Positions 17,559 to 26,615 of a stretch of DNA of 64,000 nucleotides are shown in pieces. The stretch comes from Ralstonia sp. SET104. Lineage in GTDB: Bacteria > Pseudomonadota > Gammaproteobacteria > Burkholderiales > Burkholderiaceae. Under the pieces are notes generated by a model. It saw only the letters and a program-made list of their open reading frames with translations, searched no databases and was not told where the DNA came from. Location: contig NZ_BHVX01000007.1 of the NCBI RefSeq assembly GCF_003851545.1, positions 223,262-287,261 on the forward strand, given 5' to 3'. Made by a program: the position numbers and the translations under genes. Position 1 is the stretch's first letter. The number at the start of each line of letters is the position of its first letter.

Positions 17559-18956
17559 ATGACCATCGAACCGACCGCCACCCCCTTCAGCACCCTTGCG
17601 CTCGCCCCCGCCGTGCTCGCGAATCTTGCGCAGCTCGGTTACACCAACATGACGCCGATCCAGGCCGCGAGCCTGCCAATCGCGCTTGCGGGCCACGATC
17701 TGATCGCTCAGGCGAAAACCGGTAGCGGCAAAACCGCAGCGTTTGCGCTTGCCCTGCTTGCGCGGCTCGACGCACGCAGCTTCGACGTGCAAGCGATGGT
17801 GCTCTGCCCGACGCGCGAGCTTGCCGATCAGGTCACGCAGGAAATCCGCCGTCTCGCGCGCGCCGAGGAAAACGTGAAGGTGCTGACGCTCTGCGGCGGC
17901 ACGCCGATGCGTCCGCAGACAGCGAGCCTTGTGCACGGTGCGCATATCGTCGTCGGCACGCCAGGGCGCATCATGGACCATCTCGAACGCGGCAATCTTG
18001 CGCTCGGCGCGCTGAAGACCCTCGTGCTCGACGAAGCGGACCGGATGCTCGACATGGGCTTCTTCGACGACATCGCGAAGGTCGTGCGCCAGTGCCCGCC
18101 CGAACGGCAAACGCTGTTGTTCTCGGCAACCTACCCGGATGAAATCGCCAAGCTGAGCCGCCAGATACTGCGAAATCCAAAGGAAGTGAAGCTCGAAGAG
18201 CGCCACGACGACAGCAAGATTCGCCAACGCTTTTATGAGGTAACCGACGACAAGCGGCTGCATGCAGTCGGGCTGCTGCTCAAGCACTACCGGCCAGTCA
18301 GCACGCTGGCGTTCTGCAACACAAAGCAGCAATGCCGCGACCTGCTCGACGTGCTGCGTGCGCAGGGCTTCCATGCGCTCGCGCTGCATGGCGAGCTTGA
18401 ACAGCGTGAGCGCGATCAGGTGCTGATTCAGTTCGCGAATCGGAGCTGCTCGGTGCTCGTTGCGACCGACGTCGCCGCGCGCGGGCTCGACATCGCTCAG
18501 CTTGAAGCGGTGATCAATGTCGACGTGACGCCCGATCCCGAAGTGCACGTGCATCGGATCGGCCGTACGGGCCGTGCCGATCAGGACGGCTGGGCGCTGA
18601 GCCTCGCGAGCATGGATGAGATGGGGCGTGTCGGCAACATCGAGGAGGCGCTCGGGCGCGAGGTCGAATGGCATCGGCTGGACGAACTCGACACCACCAA
18701 CGACACGCCGTTGCTGCCACCGATGGAGACGTTGCAGATCCTCGGCGGACGCAAGGACAAGATCCGCCCCGGCGATGTGCTCGGTGCACTGACCGGCGAC
18801 GCGGGTTTTCGCGGCGACCAGATCGGCAAGATCAACGTGACCGAATTCTCGACCTATCTCGCGGTCGAGCGCGGCATCGCTCGCGACGCACTGCGCAAGC
18901 TCAACGCGGGCAAGGTGAAAGGCAAGAAAGTCAGGGTTCGATTGATGGACGAATGA
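17559..18956 (+). CDS. dbpA: DEAD-box RNA helicase DbpA
   Basis: A 465-residue helicase with all core motifs: Q motif (GYTNMTPIQ), Walker A AKTGSGKT (52-59), PTRELA, GTPGR, DEAD in VLDEADRML, SAT, and HRIGRTGR. The C-terminal 75 residues (DKIRPGDVLGALTGDAGF onward) match the DbpA RNA-binding domain that recognises 23S rRNA hairpin 92 during 50S assembly. ATG 17559 is chosen; TTG 17541 would add six residues. Leucine codons differ from the neighbours (CTG is 3 of the first 14), which hints at acquisition from a different codon background. Confidence 0.93.
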   Translation: MTIEPTATPFSTLALAPAVLANLAQLGYTNMTPIQAASLPIALAGHDLIAQAKTGSGKTAAFALALLARLDARSFDVQAMVLCPTRELADQVTQEIRRLARAEENVKVLTLCGGTPMRPQTASLVHGAHIVVGTPGRIMDHLERGNLALGALKTLVLDEADRMLDMGFFDDIAKVVRQCPPERQTLLFSATYPDEIAKLSRQILRNPKEVKLEERHDDSKIRQRFYEVTDDKRLHAVGLLLKHYRPVSTLAFCNTKQQCRDLLDVLRAQGFHALALHGELEQRERDQVLIQFANRSCSVLVATDVAARGLDIAQLEAVINVDVTPDPEVHVHRIGRTGRADQDGWALSLASMDEMGRVGNIEEALGREVEWHRLDELDTTNDTPLLPPMETLQILGGRKDKIRPGDVLGALTGDAGFRGDQIGKINVTEFSTYLAVERGIARDALRKLNAGKVKGKKVRVRLMDE

Positions 18957-19085
18957 CGCCAGTGCGCGGCCGCAGCGCTTGACGGCACAAACAGCGTGTC
19001 GAGCCATGGCTGCGTCGCCAGGCACTCCGGCACATCCCTGATCTTCAGGGCGTGCCGGCGGCAGCCTCGATCCCCTCCTCTTCTC

Positions 19086-19115
19086 AAAAAAAATGCGCGG
19101 CGCTATCGCCGCGCA
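19086..19115 (-). terminator. Rho-independent terminator of the MFS-leuDC-CoA-transferase operon
   Basis: TGCGCGGCG-CTAT-CGCCGCGCA is a perfect 9-bp stem. On the minus strand it is followed by eight Ts (A8 at 19086-19093). It lies 27 bp past the MFS stop and ends that operon. The plus-strand reading lacks a T-tract, so dbpA is not served by it. Confidence 0.9.
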
Positions 19116-19120
19116 GCCAA

Positions 19121-19144
19121 AAGCGCCGTGGGGATGCGGCGCTT
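19121..19144 (-). repeat. Second hairpin overlapping the MFS stop codon
   Basis: AAGCGCCG at 19121-19128 pairs with CGGCGCTT at 19137-19144 around an 8-base loop. The stem covers two bases of the MFS stop codon and lies just before the terminator at 19086-19115 in the direction of transcription. It probably protects the transcript end or assists termination. Confidence 0.55.
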
Positions 19145-20480
19145 ACTGTGGCAGACCTTCCCCCTGGGTTTCGGGCAGAAACCAAGGCAATACAAGCCCG
19201 AGGACATAGACAGAGCCGAGCGCCAGTGCCGCGTTGGCGACGCCACCGAACGAGTGGATCAACGAGCCGGCGATGATCGGAAACACCCAGGCGATCAGGC
19301 GCGCAGCATTGAAGACAAAACTGCACGCGGTCGAGCGCACGGTCGAGCTGAACAGCTCTGCCGGATAGATCGCCATCCACACATAGGCACAGCCGAGCGT
19401 GAAGAAGCCGTTGATTGGCGCGACGACGGACATCGATTCAACCGAGGTCGTCATCGCGTAGGTCACGTAGGTCGTCGCCAGTGAGCCCAGAAACGTCAGG
19501 AACAGGAAGCGGCGGCGGCCAATCGCGTCGATGATGAAGCCGGCGGCCATGTAGGCAACAATGGCGCCAACCGTGTAGAGAATCGTGATCTTCGAGCCCC
19601 AGTCGGCCGGGTTGGCCAGACCTTGTTCCTTGGCGAGTCCGATGGTGAAGGTCGGCAGCCAGCTCGAGATCGCCCACCAGCCGACGGTGGTGACCACCGA
19701 GAGCAGCAGCGTGACGAACGTACGGCGGCGGGCTTCTGGCTCGCGGAACAACTGGGACAGCGTGAAGGGCCGTTTGTCGCTGCCGCCCTTGCCTGCCGCG
19801 CCGGTGGCGCTCCAGCGCTTTTCACGCACGGCCTGCTTCCACTTTTCCGACTCTTCGACACCGCGGCGGATGTACAGCACGAAGAACGCGGGCAGCGCGC
19901 CGAGGGCGAACATCAGGCGCCAGGTTTCCTGGCCCATCGGGTGCGACGCTGACAGCCCAAACCAGATCAGCGCGGCAATCAGTGTGCCCCAGCCAAAACC
20001 GGATTGCAGAAAACCGGCGCCCTTGGCGCGGGCCTTTTCCGGCCAGGTTTCGGCCAGCAGGGAGATGCCCGTGCTCCATTCGCTGCCCATCGCCAGACCG
20101 GTGATGAAGCGCAGCGCGCACAACTGCACAAACGTCTGCGAGAACGTGGTCAGGCCCGAGAACAGCGCGTACAGAAAGATCGACCACAGCATCATCCGCT
20201 TGCGCCCGACATAGTCGGCCATCACGCCGCCCACCAGGCCGCCGATCCCCCAGCCGAGCAAAGTCACGCCGATGACGATACCGGCGTAGAGGGCCGGCGT
20301 CGCCAGTTGCGCCGGCGTGAGCAGCGAATGCAGCATCGGGAACAGCACGACGACGAGCGCAAACGCCTCGTAGCCGTCAAAAATCCAGCCAAGAAAGCTG
20401 CCGGTCAGCACGCGCCAGTGCGTGGGGGTCAGGTCTGCATGCCAGGGCTTGCTGGCAGCGACCGCTTGTTGGGTTTCCAT
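19143..20480 (-). CDS. MFS carboxylate transporter
   Basis: A 445-residue, 12-segment major facilitator of the sialate/aromatic-acid symporter-like group: WIFDGYEAFALVVVLFP in segment 1, DYVGRKRMM in the first loop and GMGSEW-type GLAMGSEWSTG in segment 5. It is last in an operon behind the CoA-transferase, LeuC-like and LeuD-like genes, 56 bp after leuD. It most likely imports the dicarboxylate handled by those enzymes. Substrate is inferred from the neighbours. Confidence 0.87.
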   Translation of the reverse strand: METQQAVAASKPWHADLTPTHWRVLTGSFLGWIFDGYEAFALVVVLFPMLHSLLTPAQLATPALYAGIVIGVTLLGWGIGGLVGGVMADYVGRKRMMLWSIFLYALFSGLTTFSQTFVQLCALRFITGLAMGSEWSTGISLLAETWPEKARAKGAGFLQSGFGWGTLIAALIWFGLSASHPMGQETWRLMFALGALPAFFVLYIRRGVEESEKWKQAVREKRWSATGAAGKGGSDKRPFTLSQLFREPEARRRTFVTLLLSVVTTVGWWAISSWLPTFTIGLAKEQGLANPADWGSKITILYTVGAIVAYMAAGFIIDAIGRRRFLFLTFLGSLATTYVTYAMTTSVESMSVVAPINGFFTLGCAYVWMAIYPAELFSSTVRSTACSFVFNAARLIAWVFPIIAGSLIHSFGGVANAALALGSVYVLGLVLPWFLPETQGEGLPQ

Positions 20481-20536
20481 CGTTGTCTCCTTTGGAAGAT
20501 AGGAATATGCGGCTGCTTTTTGTGTGTTGTGCCGGC

Positions 20537-21184
20537 TTATGCTGGTGGGTTGAATAGCCAGGGTTCCGCAGTGCGGCGCGCCTGCTCGAATGCGGCGATG
20601 GCGCTACGGTGCTGCAGCGTCAGGCCGATTTCATCGAGCCCGCGCAGCAGGCAGTCTTTTCGGAACGGGTCGATGTCGAAGTGGTACACGTTGCCGCCTG
20701 GCGACGTCACGGACTGTCCGGCCAGGTCAACCTGCAGCTTGTAGCCGGGCGTGCGTGCGACGGTCTCGAACAGGCGATCGATGACGTCGGTGTCCAGCAC
20801 GATCGGCAGCAGCCCGTTCTTGAAGCAATTGCCATGGAAGATCTCGGCAAAGCTCGGGGCAATGAGCGCGCGGATGCCCCAATCCCGCAGCGCCCAGGGC
20901 GCATGCTCGCGGCTGGAGCCGCAGCCGAAGTTCTCGCGCGCCAGCAGAATCTGCGCGCCCGCGTAACGGGCCTGGTTGAGCGGAAAATCGGGCACGCGCG
21001 GCCGCGTCGAGCAATCCTGCTCCGGTTCGCCGCGGTCCTGGTAGCGCCACGCATCGAACAGGTAAGGCCCAAAGCCGGTCTTGCCGATCATCTTCAGGTA
21101 TTGCTTGGGCAGGATGGCGTCGGTGTCAACGTTGGCGCGGTCAAGCGGCATCACCAGCCCGTCAATCGAATCAAAAGCCAGCAT
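20537..21184 (-). CDS. LeuD-like hydro-lyase small subunit
   Basis: A 215-residue swivelling-domain subunit of the isopropylmalate isomerase family: [14 protein letters not shown] near the N-terminus, [14 protein letters not shown] near residue 85 and FGNCxxNG-type [12 protein letters not shown]. It closely resembles LeuD, but there is no leuB or leuA here. It overlaps the LeuC-like gene by 14 bases and shares an operon with a CoA-transferase. In this setting it more likely forms a citraconate/(R)-citramalate hydratase than a second leucine enzyme. Both activities are known for the family. Confidence 0.85.
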   Translation of the reverse strand: MLAFDSIDGLVMPLDRANVDTDAILPKQYLKMIGKTGFGPYLFDAWRYQDRGEPEQDCSTRPRVPDFPLNQARYAGAQILLARENFGCGSSREHAPWALRDWGIRALIAPSFAEIFHGNCFKNGLLPIVLDTDVIDRLFETVARTPGYKLQVDLAGQSVTSPGGNVYHFDIDPFRKDCLLRGLDEIGLTLQHRSAIAAFEQARRTAEPWLFNPPA

Positions 21185-22613
21185 GGGTGTTCCTCCCTAA
21201 AACATCGGCGTTGAGCTCGCTGACGGCAACGAAATGCCCCGCAATTGCTGCGGCAGCCGCCATTGGCGGGCTGACCAGATGGGTGCGCCCGCCAGCGCCC
21301 TGCCGCCCTTCAAAATTGCGATTGGATGTCGATGCGCAGCGCTCGCCCGGCTGCAGGCGGTCGTCGTTCATGCCCAGGCACATCGAGCAGCCTGGGTCGC
21401 GCCATTCAAAACCGGCATCGACAAAAATGCGGTCGAGCCCTTCGGCCTCGGCCTGGCGTTTGACCAGTCCGGAGCCCGGCACCACAAGCGCCTGCACGAT
21501 ATTGGCCGCGACGTGCTTGCCGGCCACCACGCGCGCCGCAGCGCGCAGATCTTCGATGCGTGCATTCGTGCACGAGCCGATAAAAATCTTGTCGAGTGCA
21601 ATGTCGCGCAGCGGCGTACCCGGTTCGAGCCCCATGTAGGTGAGCGCCCTGGCGATGCCTTGCCGCTTGATGGGGTCGTTTTCTTCGGCTGGATCCGGCA
21701 CACGGCCGTCAATCGTGACCACCATCTCGGGCGAGGTTCCCCAGGTGACATGCGGGCGGATCGTGGCAGCGTCGAGTGCGATGGTGCGGTCGAACTGCGC
21801 CCCTTCGTCGCTGCGCAGTGTGCGCCAGTACGCCTGCGCGGCGTCCCATTGCGCGCCCTGCGGCGCCCGCGCGCGCCCGCGCAGGTAGTCGATGGTCTTG
21901 CCATCCACGGCGACCATGCCGCAGCGCGCACCGGCCTCGATGGCCATGTTGCACAGGGTCATGCGTGCTTCCATGCTCATGGCCGAGATCGCCGAGCCGG
22001 CAAATTCGATGGCGTAGCCCGTGGCGCCCGCCGTGCCGATGCGGCCGATCAGCGCCAATGCAACGTCCTTGGAGGTTACGCCGGGCGGCAGCGCACCCTC
22101 GACCAGCACGCGCATCGTCTTCATCTTCTTGACGACCAGGCATTGCGTGGCCAGCACGTGCTCGATTTCGGACGTCCCGATACCGAATGCCAGCGTGGCG
22201 AACGCGCCGTGGGTGGTGGTATGCGAATCGCCGCAGACGATGGTCATGCCTGGCAGCGTGGCCCCCTGCTCCGGCCCGATCACGTGCAGGATGCCCTGGC
22301 GGGCGTCCTGCATCGGGTATTCGGTGATGCCGAAGCTCGCGCAGTTGCTGCGCAGTGCCTCGACCTGGCGCCGTGCGATGTCATCGGTAATGCCGGCGGT
22401 GCGGTTCGCGGTCGGCACGTTATGGTCTTCGGTGGCCAGCACCGAGGCGGGCCGCCACGGGTGCAACCGGCTGATGCGCAATCCTTCGAACGCCTGCGGG
22501 CTGGTCACTTCATTGACCAGATGCAGGTCAATGTAGAGCAGCGTGTGGCCATCGTCGGTGTCACGCACGGCGTGGCGTTGCCACAGCTTTGCAAACAAGG
22601 TCTGAGGTGTCAT
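21171..22613 (-). CDS. LeuC-like hydro-lyase large subunit
   Basis: A 480-residue aconitase-superfamily subunit with the 4Fe-4S cysteines in GSCTNAR and [10 protein letters not shown]. Other family signatures are [22 protein letters not shown] and [14 protein letters not shown]. Length and motifs match LeuC. It lies 14 bp after the CoA-transferase gene and overlaps leuD. The missing leuB, and the presence of CoA-transferase and lyase genes, argue for dehydration/hydration of a C5 hydroxy-dicarboxylate. It could still complement leucine synthesis. Confidence 0.87.
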   Translation of the reverse strand: MTPQTLFAKLWQRHAVRDTDDGHTLLYIDLHLVNEVTSPQAFEGLRISRLHPWRPASVLATEDHNVPTANRTAGITDDIARRQVEALRSNCASFGITEYPMQDARQGILHVIGPEQGATLPGMTIVCGDSHTTTHGAFATLAFGIGTSEIEHVLATQCLVVKKMKTMRVLVEGALPPGVTSKDVALALIGRIGTAGATGYAIEFAGSAISAMSMEARMTLCNMAIEAGARCGMVAVDGKTIDYLRGRARAPQGAQWDAAQAYWRTLRSDEGAQFDRTIALDAATIRPHVTWGTSPEMVVTIDGRVPDPAEENDPIKRQGIARALTYMGLEPGTPLRDIALDKIFIGSCTNARIEDLRAAARVVAGKHVAANIVQALVVPGSGLVKRQAEAEGLDRIFVDAGFEWRDPGCSMCLGMNDDRLQPGERCASTSNRNFEGRQGAGGRTHLVSPPMAAAAAIAGHFVAVSELNADVLGRNTHAGF

Positions 22614-22627
22614 GTGAGATTCCGCTG

Positions 22628-23833
22628 TCAGATCACGCCGTCGGCGCGCAGGCTGTCGAGCGCGGCAGCATCGAGTCCGAGCGCGTGCAGCACCTCGTCA
22701 GTGTGCTGGCCCAGTTCCGGGCCGACCCAGCGCGTGCTGCCCGGCGTGGCGGACAGCTTGGGCACGATGCCCGGCAGGTCGATGGGCTGGCCATCGGGCA
22801 AGGTGTGGCGCTCAATCATGCCGCGCGCCGCATATTGCGGATCCTGTGCGATGTCGGCGGCGGTATAGATGCGGCCGCTCGGCACATCGGCTTGATCCAG
22901 CACCTGCAGCACAGCGTCGATCGGATGGCGCGCGGTCCATTCGCTGATCACCCCGTCGAGCAGATCGTTGTGCTGCACACGCTTGGCGTTGTCGGCAAAG
23001 CGCGCGTCCTCCGCAAACTCCGGCAGGCCGATGGCGTGCATCAGGCGCTTGAAGATGCCGTCACCGTTGCCCGCGATGATCACGTAGTTGCCATCGGCGC
23101 ACAGGTAGGTGTTGGAGGGCGAAATGCCCGGCAGGCTTGAACCGGTGCGCTCGCGTACGTGCTCGAACATCGTGTATTCGGGGATCAGGCTTTCCATGAT
23201 CCCGAACACCGCTTCGTACAGCGCCACGTCGATGAACTGGCCGGTGCCGCGATTGGCCTTGACGTGATGCATGGCCAGCAGCGCGCCAATCACGCCGTAC
23301 AAGGAGGCCAGCGAATCGCCCAGGCTCACGCCCACGCGCACCGGCGGCCGGTCGGCGTAGCCAGACAGGTAGCGCAGCCCTCCCATCGATTCAGCAATCG
23401 CGGCAAAGCCGGGCCGCTCGCGGTACGGGCCGCTCTGCCCGTAGCCGGAAATGCGCACCATCACCAGCTTCGGGTTGATGGCCGAGAGTTGCTCCCAGCC
23501 CAGCCCCCAGCTTTCCATCAGGCCGGGGCGAAAGTTCTCGATCACGACATCAGCATCTTTCACCAGATCCCGGACGATCTGCTGGGCGCGTTCTGACTTG
23601 AGGTTGAGCGTGACCGATTTCTTGTTCCGGCTCTGCGAATACCACCACAGCGAGGTGCCGTCGTGCAGCTTGCGCCATTTACGCAGCGGGTCGCCATTAA
23701 CGGGGGTCTCGATCTTGATGACCTCGGCGCCGAATTGCGCCAGCAGCGTGCCTGCATAGGGGCCTGCGATCAGCGACCCCAACTCGATCACCTTGATGCC
23801 TTGCAGCGGCAATGGTTGATCTGGCTGTGCCAT
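22628..23833 (-). CDS. Class III (CaiB/BaiF) CoA-transferase
   Basis: A 401-residue CoA-transferase. Family features are [29 protein letters not shown] at the N-terminus, VIENFRPG near residue 98 and Asp173 in [10 protein letters not shown], the position of the acyl-aspartate intermediate. It moves CoA from a donor such as succinyl-CoA to a free acid. ATG 23833 is preceded by AGGAGA; the longer frame upstream is not needed. It is first in the operon with leuC, leuD and MFS genes and faces a LysR gene. (R)-citramalate is the proposed acceptor. Confidence 0.85.
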   Translation of the reverse strand: MAQPDQPLPLQGIKVIELGSLIAGPYAGTLLAQFGAEVIKIETPVNGDPLRKWRKLHDGTSLWWYSQSRNKKSVTLNLKSERAQQIVRDLVKDADVVIENFRPGLMESWGLGWEQLSAINPKLVMVRISGYGQSGPYRERPGFAAIAESMGGLRYLSGYADRPPVRVGVSLGDSLASLYGVIGALLAMHHVKANRGTGQFIDVALYEAVFGIMESLIPEYTMFEHVRERTGSSLPGISPSNTYLCADGNYVIIAGNGDGIFKRLMHAIGLPEFAEDARFADNAKRVQHNDLLDGVISEWTARHPIDAVLQVLDQADVPSGRIYTAADIAQDPQYAARGMIERHTLPDGQPIDLPGIVPKLSATPGSTRWVGPELGQHTDEVLHALGLDAAALDSLRADGVI

Positions 23834-23987
23834 GTTGTCTCCTCTGTACTCCATATCGTGCAGCGCACAACATTGCCGCACTCGATGAATGCATCATGGA
23901 CACTTCTCGCCAGACCAAAAAACGCTAAATAATCAAGCGAGCCATCTCCAAAGGAGAAGGCTTGAACAAAAAGGGGGATGGACGACC

Positions 23988-24893
23988 ATGCGTTTCGATC
24001 TGGAATCGCTGCAGGTATTGGTCTCGGTGATCGAGGAAGGCAGCCTGGCTGCGGCTTCTGAACGGCAGCACATCGTGCCTTCGGCCATCAGCCGACGCAT
24101 TGCAGAGCTGGAAAGCGACGCCGGCACCGCCCTGCTCTATCGGCACAGCCGCGGCGTGGAACCCACTCCAGCGGGCTCGGCGTTGTACTACCGGGCCAAG
24201 CGCCTGATCGATCAGATGCAGGAAATCTCGTCGGAAATGAGCGAGTACGCCCAGGGCGTGCGCGGGCACGTGCGCATGCACGTCAACTTTTCGACCATGG
24301 TCCAGTACCTGCCGGGCGACTTGTCCTCGTTCCTGTCGATCAACCCCGACGTGAAGATCGACCTGATGGAGAAAAGCAGCAGCCAGGTCCTGCGCTCGGT
24401 CGAAGCGGGCACCGCCGACATCGGCATCTGCAGCGAGCCGGGAGCGGCACCAGGGCTGGAAGTGCGGCCCTATCACGTTGATAGGCTCGTGCTGATCGTG
24501 CCGCACGACCACCCGATCGGCGCGGCCCGCCACCTGCGCTTTGCCGATACCCTGGACTACGACTACGTAAGCATGCCGCTGGGCGCGTCGATCTCCACGC
24601 TCTGTGCGCAGAGCGCGGAGCAGGCCGGCAAGCAGCACAAGATCCGTATCCAGGTGACCAGCTTCGAGGGGCTGCGCAACATGGTGGCGGCGGGCCTCGG
24701 CATCGGCCTGCTGCCCAAGGCCAGCGTCAAGCCCTATCTGCGCAACAGCGCGCTGCGCATGGTCGAGCTGGATGAGACGTGGGCACAGCGCCCACTGTCC
24801 ATCATCACGCGGGGCTACGCTGCGCTGCCGGTGCCTGCCCGCTTGCTGATCGACCATCTGGTATCCCGGGCCAGCGCAGAGAAACTGGCCTGA
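23988..24893 (+). CDS. LysR-family regulator of the CoA-transferase/leuCD cluster
   Basis: A 301-residue LysR protein starting at ATG 23988 behind AAGGGGG. The helix-turn-helix is in EEGSLAAASERQHIVPSAIS and the effector domain follows from about residue 90. It diverges across 154 bp from the CoA-transferase operon and sits directly upstream of the lyase gene, so it is well placed to control both arms. Its TGA is part of a strong hairpin (24891-24917). Confidence 0.88.
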   Translation: MRFDLESLQVLVSVIEEGSLAAASERQHIVPSAISRRIAELESDAGTALLYRHSRGVEPTPAGSALYYRAKRLIDQMQEISSEMSEYAQGVRGHVRMHVNFSTMVQYLPGDLSSFLSINPDVKIDLMEKSSSQVLRSVEAGTADIGICSEPGAAPGLEVRPYHVDRLVLIVPHDHPIGAARHLRFADTLDYDYVSMPLGASISTLCAQSAEQAGKQHKIRIQVTSFEGLRNMVAAGLGIGLLPKASVKPYLRNSALRMVELDETWAQRPLSIITRGYAALPVPARLLIDHLVSRASAEKLA

Positions 24894-24917
24894 GCCTTCT
24901 GATTCGGAGAAGGCTCA
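24891..24917 (+). terminator. Hairpin over the LysR stop codon, possible terminator or attenuator
   Basis: TGAGCCTTCT at 24891-24900 and AGAAGGCTCA at 24908-24917 form a perfect 10-bp stem with a 7-base loop that includes the stop codon. No T-run follows, so it is not a standard terminator. It may shield the lysR message end or set the level of read-through into the lyase gene 79 bp downstream. Confidence 0.5.
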
Positions 24918-24995
24918 CGTCCTGATTCTTCAATTGCGCGCCGGCTGCCTGCGCCACACACTGCAGCTCCAACATGTCCAGCACGGGGAAACGCA

Positions 24996-25970
24996 GTGGT
25001 ACTCAACGGCCAAGGGAAAAGGGTGTTCATCCAGGAAGTCGCCACGCGTGACGGCTTTCAGATAGAACCGCGCATGGTTCCGACCCAAGACAAGATCGCG
25101 CTTGTCGACCGGCTAAGCCAATGCGGACTGAGCAAGATCGAAGTCACCTCGTTCACCTCGCCCAAGGCCATCCCGACCCTTGCCGACGCGCAAGACGTGA
25201 TGCGCGGTATCGCGCGTGTGCCCGGTGTCACTTACGCCGCACTGGTGCCGAATGTGCGAGGCGCCGAACGCGCGTTGGACTGCGATGTCGACGAGCTGAA
25301 TCTCGTCATGTCGGTAAGCGAAACGCACAACCTCGCCAACCTGCGCATGACGCCCGGGCAGTCGTTCCAGCAGGTCGCGCAGGTCGCGTCGGCATTCGGT
25401 TCGAGCCGCACGTCGCTCAACCTTTCGCTCTCATGCGCGTTCGGCTGTCCGATGGAAGGCCAGATCGCCACTGGCACCGTGCTTACCTGGGCGGCACGGG
25501 CCGTCGAGGCAGGCATCGGCGGCATCACGCTGTGCGACACCACCGGCATGGCCTGGCCAAGCCAAGTGTTCGCGCTGTGCTCTGCATTCCGGCTGGCGTT
25601 CCCCCAGACCACGCTGACCGTGCACTTGCACAACACGCGCGGCATGGCGCTTGCCAACGTGCTGGCCGCACTGCAGGCGGGAGTCGATCGCTTCGATGGC
25701 GCACTCGGCGGATTGGGGGGCTGCCCCTACGCGCCCGGTGCCTCCGGCAACGTCTGCACCGAAGACATGGTGCACATGCTTGCGCTCCTGAACTACGACA
25801 CCGGCGTCGACCTTGGTGCGTTGCTGGAGGCTTCGCGGCTGCTGCCGGGCCTCATTGGTCATGACACCAGCGGCCAGGTCGCCAAGGCCGGACGCAGCCA
25901 CGATCTGCACCCCACGCCGGACTACGTTGAGACCGCCCGGCAGCACGCCCTGTCCAAAGCAACGGCTTGA
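24996..25970 (+). CDS. HMG-CoA-lyase-family enzyme, probable citramalyl-CoA lyase
   Basis: A 324-residue TIM-barrel lyase. Catalytic residues of the HMG-CoA lyase family are present: Arg18 in ATRDGFQ, the metal histidines His210 and His212 in VHLHNTRG, and Cys243 in GLGGCPYAPGASGN. The start is GTG 24996 with GGGGAA upstream. The family includes (R)-citramalyl-CoA lyase of Chloroflexus, which yields pyruvate and acetyl-CoA. With the CoA-transferase and LeuCD-like genes nearby that activity fits better than leucine catabolism, since no other leucine-degradation gene is present. Confidence 0.82.
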   Translation: MVLNGQGKRVFIQEVATRDGFQIEPRMVPTQDKIALVDRLSQCGLSKIEVTSFTSPKAIPTLADAQDVMRGIARVPGVTYAALVPNVRGAERALDCDVDELNLVMSVSETHNLANLRMTPGQSFQQVAQVASAFGSSRTSLNLSLSCAFGCPMEGQIATGTVLTWAARAVEAGIGGITLCDTTGMAWPSQVFALCSAFRLAFPQTTLTVHLHNTRGMALANVLAALQAGVDRFDGALGGLGGCPYAPGASGNVCTEDMVHMLALLNYDTGVDLGALLEASRLLPGLIGHDTSGQVAKAGRSHDLHPTPDYVETARQHALSKATA

Positions 25971-26050
25971 GTTCCTTGGCGGCCCGGCCGTCTGGGCACC
26001 GTGCCGTTCGGTATGATCCAGCCTGTGATCATTTAAAGACAGGAGACGCC

Positions 26051-26398
26051 ATGGGCGAAGCCAAACGACGCGGTACGCCGGCCGAACGCATTTCTCAGGC
26101 CAGCGCCCGGCTGGACGCGCTGCGTCCTGAAAAGCTGGTCTGCGGTGCTTGCCAGACCGCCTTTACCGAATTCGAAGGAATGGAGCCGCGCGACATGCCG
26201 GGCATCCGCGCCATCTTTGGCGGCGAATGCCCGAACTGCGGCCAGAGCGTGATCTCGTTCAACGGTGAGCCCGAAGCTGTGGCCGCTGCCATGCTGGCGT
26301 ACCAGGACGCCATGGAAGACGCCAAGCTCGGCGCGCAGACGCAAGAAGGCAAACACGTGCCCTACGTGGACGAAGAAGACAAGCCCACGCAACACTGA
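26051..26398 (+). CDS. Small protein with two CxxC pairs, unknown function
   Basis: A 115-residue soluble protein starting MGEAKRRG at ATG 26051, behind AGGAGA. CGACQ (about residue 34) and CPNCG (about residue 59) are two cysteine knuckles that could bind zinc. The C-terminus is acidic. I do not recognise the family. It is followed after 7 bp by a DUF1653-like gene and then directly by a DUF817 membrane protein, so the three probably form one transcript. Confidence 0.72.
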   Translation: MGEAKRRGTPAERISQASARLDALRPEKLVCGACQTAFTEFEGMEPRDMPGIRAIFGGECPNCGQSVISFNGEPEAVAAAMLAYQDAMEDAKLGAQTQEGKHVPYVDEEDKPTQH

Positions 26399-26405
26399 AG
26401 CCGCC

Positions 26406-26615
26406 ATGCAGAACACGCCAACGCGCCGCTACCGCCACTACAAGGGCGGTGAATACGAATGGCTGTGCGAAGCCACGTACGAGCCCGATCCCGCCATCCA
26501 GATGACGGTCTACCGCGCCGCCAACGGCACGATCTGGACACGCCCGTCGACAATGTTCCACGAGATGGTTGAAGTCGACGGCCGGCAGATGCCGCGCTTC
26601 GCGCTGATCGACTGA
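26406..26615 (+). CDS. DUF1653-family small protein
   Basis: A 69-residue protein matching the DUF1653 pattern: YRHYKGGEYEWL, then MTVYRA, IWTRPSTMFHEMVEVDG and PRF at the end. ATG 26406 is chosen because the family domain begins there; the longer open frame belongs to the preceding gene in another frame. The biochemical role of the family is unknown. Its TGA abuts the ATG of the DUF817 gene with no gap. Confidence 0.78.
   Translation: MQNTPTRRYRHYKGGEYEWLCEATYEPDPAIQMTVYRAANGTIWTRPSTMFHEMVEVDGRQMPRFALID

Noticed and set aside
17511..19025. 504-codon minus-strand open frame
   Set aside because: It mirrors dbpA, whose helicase motifs are complete on the plus strand.
20537..22613. Assignment as the primary leucine-pathway leuCD
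   Set aside because: No leuA or leuB is adjacent and the operon context is CoA-transferase and transporter; kept as LeuCD-like with unknown physiological substrate.
21234..22868. 544-codon plus-strand open frame
   Set aside because: It is antisense to the LeuC-like and LeuD-like genes, which have clear iron-sulfur motifs.
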